From Melieria omissa (Eukaryota > Arthropoda > Insecta > Diptera > Ulidiidae), in the NCBI GenBank assembly GCA_963971225.1, contig OZ020269.1:6262001-6326000 (forward strand): 64,000 nucleotides of DNA. Direction: 5' to 3'. This document shows positions 1-12,100 of the stretch, in pieces. A program made the translations under genes and the position numbers. The notes under the pieces were generated by a model. The model was not told where the DNA came from. It saw only the letters and a program-made list of their open reading frames with translations, and searched no databases. Each line of letters starts with the position of its first letter. The stretch's first letter is position 1.

Positions 1-3000
1 TTACATGCCAGACAGTTAGACAGCCGCAACTGTTCGTTGTCTGTGCCAGACGCATTTCAAGTTGTATGGAGCAAGGCGTAGTTGCGATTTTGCGCTCGAA
101 GGGAGCAAACATAAATGACTGTTTTTAATCATTTGAATGAAAATTTAATTTAAGCCATTATTGCCGAGAACTCATATGAGAGAACGCAACGAAATAAACT
201 GAACTGAATATGATAAACCGAAACTGAACCCAAAAACATAACCTAAGCTAAACTAAAAAATACCTAGTATGAGCTTAGAGGCGCCGTTTTGTAAATTGTC
301 TGGCATCGCTACTTGCTACTCTGTCCTCCTGCCGCGCCGCCCATGGAATGCGAGTAAGCGTATGTCGTGGACCAACTGCCGAAACAACTCGGGCCGTGTT
401 GTTTATGGCAAAAGTGATCACACAAGCCGGTAGCGCGGTGGGCGGGGTTCCAGACAGATTTTGAAGTACGGCCGTGCATGCAAATACTGCACAGTATGTA
501 GTCTGTGTGAGTGTGTGTCTGTTTACGCATATCGCGTTACCATGCGCGTCTTGCGGCAGTTTCAGTTTCACTTTCTTGTGAAGAACGGAACCGCAACGGA
601 ACAGATTTGCCATGGACAACACCAACAGCTTAAACCACCAACAACACCAGCGACACTCTTAATGGCCACACCAAAGCCGGTCGATTTGATTTCGTCGACA
701 ATGAGTTAAGCTGGCCAGCAATTCACGGGCAAACGAGTGAATGCGCGAATCGCTTTATTATTACAACCGCCTCCCACATGCGGTCGCATGCTGCCAGCAA
801 GCAGGCCGGCGCGCACCAACCGGCTACTGGCTGGACCAGTGTCAGTTGCCGGTGCCCACATTCGTGCTCGTAAAAATGTTATGCGCCCAGACCACCAGTA
901 GTGCTCCCAAACAACAACAAAACACTGGCGCAATATTAGTGAACAGCAAAGCAGCAAATGAAAAAATAATAATGCCAGCGAGTGCTTATAACAACGGAGC
1001 AACTAATTTGAAATCTGATCTGCAACCGAAACAAATGCGACATGTGGTGGGTGGCCTTTGGCCCGGGGAATTAATTTGTGCTGATATTGTCATGTCGGAG
1101 GACTCGACTCGACATTGCAAACATGCAAAGTGAATTCGTACTAAACTCTTCACCGGACGAATGATCACTCAGCTCAGCCCAGAATATTAACGTTTGCTGC
1201 AACTCCTTTGGTCTCTTTTTGAATTTATATCAATATTAATTTTATACAACACAGAGTCAATTGATATCAATAGTTTAGTGGGCATGGCCAATTCTATATA
1301 GTTTATGTACTGTTATCATTCGATTATGGCTCTAAAAACAACGTCACATTGGTTTTTATATAAGATTCCAATATCGATTTCTTCATCTAAAGATTCGCTT
1401 AGCGCTCGGTTTTGGCAAACGCACACACTTTAACGCCACACGCGCGTCTGCCTCTCGTCGAAAATGGGCATGGCGCCCCGCAACGTTCAACACATGCATA
1501 TTGCATGCATTTCCCCGAAGCGCAAAGCGCTGCCATTAGGTGCTATCATAGGAAAATCATTGCAGGAGGCTTCGTTGCGACAAGCGCCATGCCGCCAATG
1601 AAGTCCCATTGGTTCTGCGCGGTTGGGCTTTGAGTGTGCTGCCGCGCACGCGTCCATTTCGTCGCCTTATATGAAAGAGTGTCGCCGGCAGGCAATTGTG
1701 AAATCTGCACCAGAACACAACATCGCCGTCTGGCATTTGTCTTCATCGCAGTCGCGCCGAATGTGCAACTGTGATGCATTGGACGAACACGCGTACCTGA
1801 CAGCCGACGTGATTGCAAACTAAATGCATTTCCGTAAATGCGGATGGATTGCGATCGTGCTCGAGCGGCCATCAATTCCATTGAGATGTGCTGCGCCATC
1901 CCCACATTACAGTGATGCGAAATGAAGTAAAATTGTTGGTCGTCTAAATATGGGCCGATTAATTGGCGCTATCGATGCTCTGTCATACAAATCATAATAG
2001 ATGTGCATTGTTCTTGTTCGTGCTTGTATGGAGACCATTCTAGAATCAATAGATTACTGTAGAGTCTAATTTGTTTTAGTCAATTTTGTTAAAAGAATTA
2101 CCGAGTACTTGGCGTTTACACTTCATGCCGGACTAATGTTCATTTTATTTTCGTCAACTTTTGTTGTTGTCTACAACAATAACAACAACGAATAGCACCC
2201 GTATAATGGCAGTTGCATTGCCAAGTTACACGTTGGTACGTGTGAAGTAAATTAAGTTCGAAACTGTGCAAAAATAATTAGGTGTCATTAAGTGAAATGG
2301 GTGGTTCCGACAAATAAAAATACGCAATTTACGCTGCAAATTTATGACTTTGCGCAGAGTGTAAGTGCATTGACATGCACACTTATGGACGCATATCTAT
2401 AAATATCTGTGTATGGATGCACATACATACATAGGTTTGCAAGTGTTGCAGGTAAATGTTCAAAATTTAATTTACAATAGGCTACGTACGTCCGAGCCAA
2501 TGCTGAGATTTATGGCCATCATAAATTGCAAATATTGCACAACACTTGCCTAACATACATACATACAAATACATACATATATGTACATATATATGTACAT
2601 TCGCAATGTAGTGTGGGCGTGCTCGTGTGCACACATATCATACATAGCTACATAAATATGTACATACAACATGTACTGCACTATTGTACAGCGCCGCGTT
2701 TAAGGTCAGCTTGGCAATTTGCTTTCCAATAAAATTAAAGTTGAACATGAAAATAATAGAAATTCGCACGTTATGGCTACACAGCGCGTTGAAGCATTGG
2801 CTAAGGAAATATACGCTTATTTGTGTTGGTACATAAACGTTTTTTGTTTAACTTTTACGAGCGCTTTGTGTAATGTAGTCGAACGGCTTGCAATCAGTTT
2901 CGAATGTGCTGCACTAAACGCTTTTACCAGTCTGGTGTCGAAGGGTTGTCATTGTATGATTTTACATACTGAGCACACATGCCTACATATGTATATTTGT

Positions 3001-3005
3001 GCTAT
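1..3005. other. Intergenic, no gene recognised
   Basis: GC-richer at about 280-1900 and AT-rich after that. Several open frames exist on both strands of the GC-richer part, but none has a recognisable domain or splice context. At 2400-2670 there are interrupted (TACA)n and ATGTACAT simple repeats. Confidence 0.4.
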
Positions 3006-3154
3006 CCCAACAAACAATTTCTCGATATAAATATTTAGCGACAATTTCTCGAAATAATCTCGATAATGCTTGAATTTTTTTCCTTGAAGAACTTGAAATA
3101 TTTTTTTGTCGCTCGCTTTAACGATACCGTTTCGATATCGTTTGGTTTGCTGGG
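3006..3154. mobile_element. Possible 149-bp MITE
   Basis: Short imperfect terminal inverted repeats CCCAACAAAC and CCCAGCAAAC (right end, minus strand) bound 149 bp, with a possible 2-bp AT duplication. The repeats are short, so this is tentative. Confidence 0.25.
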
Positions 3155-3348
3155 ATATAATTCCAAGTGCAATCAAAACAATGCACGTAAGTTTTTGAGA
3201 ATATGATAAATCGCTTTGTGTTTAGTGCGACAGCTAAAATAGTTCGAATTTCGAAGACTGGTGGTGGGGACTTTTTTATAGGACAGTAAGGTAGTCAACA
3301 AAACCTAGTCAAACAATCATCTAACATCTCAATATGATGGGTTCTGCT

Positions 3349-3465
3349 CAGTGGCGCACACAGGGCACTTTTGAGTACAACTTTTGAACCGAATCCATTC
3401 GAATCCATGTTTTGTACCAGCGCTTTTTGTGTTTGGGGAGTTGAACTCCCCAGTGAGCGCCACTG
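3349..3465. mobile_element. 117-bp hAT-type MITE with perfect 8-bp target duplication
   Basis: Ends are CAGTGGCGCACACAGGG on the left and, read inward, CAGTGGCGCTCACTGGGG on the right. The flanking octamer GTTCTGCT is duplicated exactly (3341-3348 and 3466-3473). CAG-type ends with an 8-bp duplication are diagnostic of hAT transposons. There is no coding capacity, so it was mobilised in trans. Confidence 0.85.
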
Positions 3466-5042
3466 GTTCTGCTACTCGCGTGTAGCAGCGACGCCGACGC
3501 TCCTATACAAGAATATGTTTTTTTATGATACAACATTGGAAGATCTCTAGAAAACAGCCTCTTCCTTGTAAATTGTCATTCATTTTTTTAACTCAGAACG
3601 TTCTTCCCTCATTTACAAATAAAACATTCAGTTTTTCACATGTGGATTTTTTTAATATTCCATTTATTTTCTATTAGTTCAAGCAGATTCTTTTGTATAT
3701 TTTTAATTAAGTTTATTATGAATTGCTGCATTTAAAATAGTGTGTATGTGTGTGTGTGTGTAAAATAATTTCACAATTTCTTGAATTCTAAATATTGATA
3801 TTAATAAATTTTATTTGTTGCTATTCACCCACAAAATGGCTTCTGGCCCAAGTCATATTACAAAAACAAAATATATATGTATGTAGGCTACGGCCTTTGC
3901 CCAAATATATCCATACATCGATACTAAAATAATAAGGCTGGCGCTGCAGAACACTTTGCTTTGTAAATTTAAATTATTTATTAGGTAATTGTCTACATTT
4001 GCTAACTTAGGTGAAATTTATAGTTAGTGTTTAATTGTTTACGTACTCGTAGCTTTTGTTCAGTTAAGCAAAATACTGTTTGTGCAACTGTTGTTTGTCA
4101 TATTTATAGGTAATAAAGTATTTACTTCATATAGAAATATTTACGTACACATATAGATCGCACGCTGCGACTTTACATGATAGTATTGTAAACATTTCGT
4201 TTAAAACTAAAATACATTCTTTAGCCTAAGATTTTAATAAAACTTAAGCGCTTAACGGTAAAATAAATTAGACTTAGCACTATGTAGGACTACATTTGTT
4301 TTGTGTATGTGTGTGTGTATATGCAGGAATATGTTGAAATGATAGAGAAAACACGCACAGATGAGATTTTTTTCGAGCTAACATGCTAACACACCTCGCC
4401 AATCCAGCTCCGGAAATATCGTCATTAAAATTAAAGGTAAGTTTTCACAATGTAGAAACATGTAATGGTATGAAGAAGTTTATACAGTGAATATATGGGA
4501 GGATCGCCCAGCTTTACACAGCGTTCTGAAGCATTTTAAATAAATGTTCATACGAAAAGGTATTCTGGAACGGTAACAAAGAGCGCAGTCGAAACTAGGA
4601 TTCGTTATACTTGGCGCGAAGAGTCTAGCAATAACGCATTGCACGAAGCAGTCGAATGAATCTGAGTAGATTAATGGTAAAATTTAATTGAAATCCATCT
4701 TAAATTGAAGCCATATTAAAATAACGATTCACTATGAAGCATTGAATTCATTATTTATTTCGTAAAAGTTGTTGTGAATCTTATAAATTGGCCTGCAGTA
4801 CTACAACAACCAAGGGTTGAGAGTATTGTTAGCAGCAGATTTTGAGATATTGGCATTAAGAGGTGCATCGAATTGCATACAAGTATGTACAGAATTGAGC
4901 TTTCTTCTTGGGCGCTGGCTGGGCACATGCGTCCACAAGGTTGAATGTTGCCATGTGGCGAAAAAATATCGAAAGGATTAACTTTCACTTTCATTTGTCG
5001 CTGCAACTGTTGTCATGTTAACAGCTTCTCGCGGTTTGATCC

Positions 5043-5104
5043 TTTACACTGTAGTTCAGTGTAAACTAACTAGAACAAACTGCTAACTTCAGTTTGTTCT
5101 AGTT
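5043..5104. repeat. Two adjacent perfect hairpins, probably in the cv-2 3' UTR
   Basis: Hairpin 1 has 9-bp arms TTTACACTG (5043-5051) and its complement (5057-5065) around a 5-nt loop. Hairpin 2 has 15-bp perfect arms AACTAGAACAAACTG (5068-5082) and its complement (5090-5104) around a 7-nt loop. They are only 2 bp apart. Too short for a microRNA precursor; possible RNA structure or a small transposon relic. Confidence 0.6.
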
Positions 5105-6112
5105 AAACATATTTAGGGGGTTTCTCTGCCGTTTTCTGACGACTTCAATGAGCAAGCAAATGTACAGCCAAACTATTGTCTACTGCTTAATAAGTTTCTG
5201 TGCAGATGCAGAAACTGACAAGCACGCTCGACTGGCTGTAGTCGGAGTGGTGGAATTTCTCTAAACGCCCGCACGCCTAATCGTCAAATGTCGATTCGGG
5301 CCCAAGATGACGCTGCAGAGCCACTGAACAATGCGGCCAGCCTCCGCTCCAGAGTCCGGCAATACTGTGCAAGCTGAGGCATGGAATGGGGCCGCATTAT
5401 GCGTGCGGCACATCGACGGGTGCGAGGTCCATAAAAGAGTCGGAGTGCGTGGGTGTGTGCGCAGAGCAAGTTTCGCTATGCATAGTTTTGTTTGATGTTT
5501 TCTATTTCTATGTATGTATGTATTATCGTGTATGCATGTCGTTGTGTTATGAGTGAGGTTGGAACTTTAGTTTGGGGGAAAATGCCATGCAGGAACATGC
5601 GCCAGCCTGCCGGCGCATGTGCCCATACCCATCTACTTAAATACACCCAAGTACGAGTACGAGCTTAACTGGGCATAACCTCACTTCGTTAGTCTTGCAA
5701 AGTATATAAGTACAAATAGGTACAATGCGATAAATTGCGCTACATGGTAAGCTAAGGCACGCCTCATTCTCGGAGGCCTGCTCTGGCTGCTACAAGCCGC
5801 GAATGTGCAAAGGTGTGCGTGTGAGTAAGTGCCTGCTTGTATGTATGTTTGTGTGCATGCGGAAACCCGTTACAATGGACAATTAGTTAAAAATACTAAT
5901 TGCGAAAAATCGTAAAACTTATTGTAAACGCTCAAAAAGAGGAAAACAAAAACAAAATACAAATCTAAGGAGTATAAAACTCGTTTAAGTATTTAGTTAA
6001 CAAAAGCAATATGCTTCGCGGTAATCGATACATTATAATGTAGTGCAATGTAGCGTAGTACTATAGCCGAGTGCGGAGCACTGTGGGGAGATGGAGCTGA
6101 CTCAGCGGCACT

Positions 6113-9100
6113 CTAGTGCAGCGGGGGCGGTGTTCGGTCCGGCGACTTGTGCACCAGTAGACTCTTCGGTACGTGCTTCGTCATGAATTTGTGCTGTTGC
6201 TGCAGCAGCTGGTTGCTCTCTTGCAGCTGCAGTTGCAGCTGCTGTTGCTGCAGCAGCTTGCGCCGTCGATTCTGCGCGCCGGTGCGGTGATGGCCGTGCG
6301 CCATCACGCGGGTGCTGTTGCGCCGCCACACCCCCGCCGGGCAGTTGGTCGCTGTGCGCCAGTCGGGCAGGCGCATGCCGAGTCGTCGGCACTCGTGCGC
6401 GTACGCCGCGAAGCTGTCGCAGTGGCACATGCCCGTCGGACACTCGCACACGTCCATCTTGCAGGACTCGAAATAGTTGATGGGGTTTAGTCTATTATCA
6501 CAGTTTCCGAATACTTCTGAGTCGCGCAGCGGACGACAGTAGAGGTTCGATTTGCGTTGCTTGCACGTCGGTTGCGCCACAATGTTTTCGGTCTTTCGGG
6601 AGCACGCCTTGGGGCCGCCCACCTTCCACGAGTTGGCAAAGCGCCACACCTCCTGCTCCGAGTGGTTGGAGCCATCGCGGCTGGTCAGGTCGTCACGCCC
6701 GATGCCGTTGTAGTTGCCGCACAAGCCGCACAGCTTGCGCTTGTACGACGAGGGCGCCGTTATCTGCAGGAAGTTGTTGCCGTCCCACTCCAGGTTTAGG
6801 CCCAGATCCGTCTTGAGGACAATGCCCTCGGCCAGTCGCTCTATGCTCAGCACGGGGCCGTCGGTTTTGTACGGCATGACGATGCGACTGCCGTTGACCT
6901 TGACGCGCATCTTCTGGCCCAGATTGACGCGCACACCGCGCATCTTCAGCGTGACCGTCTTCGCCCACGACGAGCGCTTGGTGCCGCGCCCGTCGTTGGT
7001 CAGCCGTATAGAGAACGAGTGATCGCGACAGTCGGCGGCCAGCAGGTACTTGCAGGAACCCTGGAAGCTGAAAAACTTGCCGTCGAACGTTTTGAAGTGC
7101 GGATCGCCGAAGACAGTGCACGTGCCGGCAGTCTCTATGCACTGGGGGCAGCACTCGCCAGGCAGTGCCTTCAGCTCCTCGTTAGAGCGGCACTTGAGCG
7201 GCGGACAGCGCATTTCGGAGCAGCGTATGTTGCCCGCCGTGCAGCGGCACGACCGACAGGGACCTAAATTCCAAGTTTCGTTATTCAAATAGGTGACGTC
7301 ATCGTAAATGCATTCGCTGCGCACCTCTGAAGTAATGCAACGCGGACAGCAGCCCTCCATCTCCTGATACTCCGGCGAGCACTCCAAGATGGGGCAGGTG
7401 CTGCGCTGGCAAATCGAGGTGCCATTGCTGCAGGTGCAGTTCGTGCAACGATCTGGCGTGAACTGCGTCTTATCGTAGTACACCTTGTTGTTGAAAATGC
7501 ATTTGCCTGCGGGCGAAACACAAAACACACCGATCATATATATATTTATATTGTGTATCTTATGAAAATAAATATTTGCATAACATTTGGACAAGAAAAA
7601 CTTATTTTTTTATCATTACTCCTGGCACAAGCACCACCCTGGGCCGCTCACTTGTGCGCTTTCTATGGGGTTAGGAATTTCTCTCTATCGAACAATTGGC
7701 GTGTCTACACCTCAATACTATTTCCAGTCATTGTTTTTATAAAACTCAAGGCGAGGTTAGGTGTACGTACCAGTGACCGGCATAAATTCGCGATGTTCCG
7801 TGCAACGTGGGCAACACTCGTTTGGATGCTGCTTCTGCTTCGATATGGGGCACTGCAGTATTGGGCAAGTCTTCTTCACACACTTCAGGTTGTCATCGGT
7901 GCACTGGCAAACCAGACAACGATCGTCAATGGACGCCACCACTTCCTGGCCCTTGGCTACCATTTGTCCGTTGATTTTGCAGCCTACAAAGTCGAACAAG
8001 GATTCAAATTCAATAGCCCATGTATTATAAGTATTATTGGCTACGATAAATTAACTAATATTGTTGTATTTATTTTTTGCACAACATGTCATCGTAAAAT
8101 CTTATGGACCTGTCTTGTGCCATTTAAGAACTTTAGTCAATTCATAAAATTATAGTTAATATTTTATTCTGTGGTCGCCCATTGTTATATTTCGGTAGTC
8201 CAGTCGTGTTGGCTAAGCTTTCAGTAAGTTCATACATCTTATCCATTGACGCTGATCAGCACCTGTGATCATCCGTACCGAAATAGGCGCTTACCCAGTA
8301 ACGCCAATCTATTGGTTTTGTATTTCATTGGAAGCGGAGATGGCAGTGCCGCGATTATAATGAATTAATGACGATCTATTGTCGTAGACTAGTTTGAATT
8401 TTATGGTCTAGACTCTAAACTATTGTTTGTAAATATTGATGTGCTCAACTGTTAACTTATTGACAAAAAATCGAAACATTCAAATAAGTCATTCATTTGG
8501 TTTGAATGTGTTGGATCATCTTTTTAGCCACCCAAATATTTGGAATCGTCAACAAGACAATTTCATTGGAATGGGTTTGCCGATTAAAATGGAATGGTTA
8601 CTCACCCCGACAGGTGGGACAACATTCACCAAGCCGTGGGGCAGTCACTTCATCGTCATCGCACTGCGTGTAACATTTCATCGTGGTTTCGGTAATGACA
8701 CTCGCAATGCACTTGTACGTCTTGCACGGATCGTCGGGATCGGTCCACTCCGAGCCACTCGCATAAGCCACCCCCCGAAATATACAACCTGTCAACGAAG
8801 CATTGCAATTGCAAATAACACATTTTCACACACCATCCACTTGCATACCTTTACATTTCCGACAACAGGTGTCCGAGGCCTTGGGGTCCAATAAGTAGCA
8901 ATCATCTATAGACGGACAGCTCTCTTTGTCGCAATTGACAAAACCGTTCTGTAAAATGAAGTCACATTGAGACGTTTAGAATTTTCGCCAATATTCAAAT
9001 TCTTCATAAAAAACCTGCACTGCCCTTTTCATACCTATATACTTAGGTACATATGTATATTAACTAATATATATAAAAATATTTATTTGCTTATCCAAAT

Positions 9101-12100
9101 TCTGCCAGACCCACCAATAATCCACCGGATTTAGCCCATAAGGTCATTGAGACATTGTATGTTAAGAACATTGCAAATTAAAGTCCGTAGTAGTTCCACC
9201 ACTGTTTTCTTTCGTATATTTTTGTTTTTGCTTGAGCTTCACCTGCGGCACTGCGGCTGTCGCAGGCAAAATAGCAGCAGTAGCAGTGAACCCGGCTCTG
9301 TGTTGATAGCACGGCACACTTGCAAACGGCCTCTAACGGCCTTGCACTCGGCAATACCTGCAGATACGCAAACTAATCGCTTGGCCAGTCGAGCTGTTTA
9401 GCCACACACACACACAAACACACAAGCACACATACGTTGCGCCACAACGACAAAAAATCTCCCGCGATACAAATACCCGCAAAATATGCTAATTCCGATA
9501 GCAACAGTCTCCAAGATTCAAATCAACTCGTTTTGATTTCTTTTTCTTCAATTTGAATATCTGGACTTTGTTTTTCAATTATGAAACGAGGGATCCAGAC
9601 TCTCTTATACGGACTTGAGAATGTTTGCAGTTGTTGGTATATGTTATGAGTGAGTATTTAGGTGTGTGAGTAAGACAATTCCCATTAGGAAATTTCCACT
9701 AAAAGTATTCATTTATTGAAAGTATTCCACTGAGAAATACGCCGATGGGATAAAAGAATTGGTTCATATACTGCAGTATATTTTTAGATTTAAATTGAGA
9801 CTTGAGCTGAGATGTCTTTACAACATGGATGCTTTCGAATAATCTTAATTAATTTTAGTAAAAAATTATCTCGTAATGGGTTAAGCCGGCTCCCTACATC
9901 CATTTCCAGTTCTATCGTTGATATAAAAGCAAAATTATCTATTTATGAATTTGCTGCGCCATATACTGCAATTTTGAAGTTCTATCCAAAAGCAAAGGAC
10001 TGACTTTTTTAATCCTTCGTTAGTTGATACCTCAATGAAATCCATACTAAATACTTTAGTATCATAGCTAGATCCATTTTCTTGGGAAGGTTATAAAACG
10101 AAATTTTTGTGTCGACAAAACAACGTCAATAAACTTTAATTTTAGTATTCTTAGCTGATCTTTTCAAACATTCAAACTCGGCTTTTGGGTAGCTGCAATA
10201 AAATTATAAGCTTCTTAGTTCACAAGAACATCAGGCAGAGTCTTGATATATTGACTCAATATTTCACTTAAGCCATCTAAATATTTTTTTCAATAAATTA
10301 TTGTTGTTGTGGTTCTAAATATTAACCATTTTAAAGTTAACAATGTCAAATCTCTTTTGCATTTATTGTAGTTCTTAAAAGTATATATATATGCAAATGG
10401 TTATAGATATACATGTAGCATTTGGCTGCGCACAATGTGCCATTTGTGTCAAGTCATTTCGATTAGAAGCCACAAGTTCAATTCATTTTTCAATAATAAT
10501 TTCGTAATCTTCAATAAATTTCATTTAAACGCACAAAACACAATCTGAATCCGATTTGATCGGAGAACAATGGCACAAAGACGATCGAAAGCCGGCGCGG
10601 AAATAACAACAAAACGAACCCAAATAATAACAATAACAACAACAACAGCGATACGAACGAATGAACAACTAAGCCCGTCAACGAAGGTGGCGCCAGCAGT
10701 TTTTTGGTTACGCCCACTTAAAAAATATCGTCTGAGGTAGCCAGATAGCAGTGGCGTGTAGCCATCAAAGAGCAGCAGCACCAAAAATAACAACAGCGCC
10801 GAAACATTACCAGTAAACCAAACAACAATCAACCAAAACGACCAAACAACAACAACAACAAAAAAACGAAAACAAATAAAGAGACAACAAACGAATGCGA
10901 CAACAACAAATTGAAAGAAATGAAAGAAAGACAGATAGACGGACGGACAGGCAAAAAGAAAGAAAAACATTAAAAGAAATCCCATTGCTAAGTAACAGAA
11001 GTAAGAAACGAGCACGACCTCACATTCCAGATCAAAAATGCTGCCTGGTCGTCTTGACGTTTTAGCCGCTGCTCCGGTCTGCGAAGGCTGTCGCTGCCAC
11101 CATCATTGCCAGCGCCAAAGCTGTCGGTCAGCGCGTTTTGTACCCTACACCGCCGCTAGCTTAGGTGTCTTTGGAATGCTGCTCGAGTGCTCACGAACAA
11201 CGAGATTTGCTTGGCGAGACGCCGCGCGCCGGGTCCAACGCCTGCCGCTCTTCTGATAAAACGTGTTGGCGTCTGAGCGTTTCCAGCAGTTGAGTTGCAG
11301 TCGAAACACGGACCGTCAAACGTCTGTATCACATTTAAAATTGTTCTATCAAAAATAATAAACTGTTGAACAACCGTTTACCAACCCAAGTTAGTAACAG
11401 TTGTCGGGATCTGTTTTCAGAGCCTATGAGTAACTATTTATTTCTCACCAAAAATTTCTAGGATTCCTGTATTCGATTTTAATTTACTTCGATAACACTG
11501 CACAACAAAATCAAATTTTTTGTAAAATAACAAGGTTTTGTCAACGGATTCTGTTAGAGGGGGCCAAAAAAAAATATACGTGTATCGGCGTTTTGAAGGT
11601 TTACGTCTGAATTTTTTTTAGGGGAGGTCAAAGTTTTCCCCTTTTTGCACTATATTATGGTGAATCGGCCTACGAAAACCATGTAAACTCACATTTTAGG
11701 TACATGATGTGTTCAGCAATTTGATGTAAAATACTACGAAGAAAATTTTGTTGGAGCATTTTAACCCTGCAGCTCCTATTTGTATGGGTCACCTTGACCC
11801 TTTTTTTTAAATGCCAAAAATGTCCTATAAAACAGGACTTTTTAAGGACAAAATGTACCACGAAAATATTCGCCATAAAATTCTACTATAGGTCTCAAAA
11901 TACATCAAAGCTCAGAAATTAACTTGAACTCCAGAATTATGGGCCAATTACTCATGACATAACTTAGTTTTACTTGTCAGCTAGCACGACCTGGCATACC
12001 CGAAAGCTGTACAACTGGTTACCCGAGACATAGAACATAAACTTAGAACTTAACCGTAAACTTAGATATCTGTTTCGTTTTGGTTTCTAAGTTTATGTTT

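Larger units (their letters stand above)
3155..6112. other. Downstream region of cv-2, including its 3' UTR
   Basis: No second gene is seen. The cv-2 3' UTR must run leftwards from 6113; the first clear minus-strand AATAAA is at 4754-4759, which would make a 3' UTR of about 1.35 kb, with further T-rich candidates near 3970. A (GT)n tract lies at about 3740-3760, besides the hAT MITE and the hairpin pair described separately. Confidence 0.35.

Noticed and set aside
6173..6490. Leu-rich plus-strand frame
   Set aside because: Antisense shadow of the Gln-rich C-terminus of cv-2.
10521..11015. 164-codon minus-strand frame in cv-2 intron 2
   Set aside because: It is the complement of a CAA/AAC simple repeat; the product is low-complexity Val/Leu/Phe with no domain.
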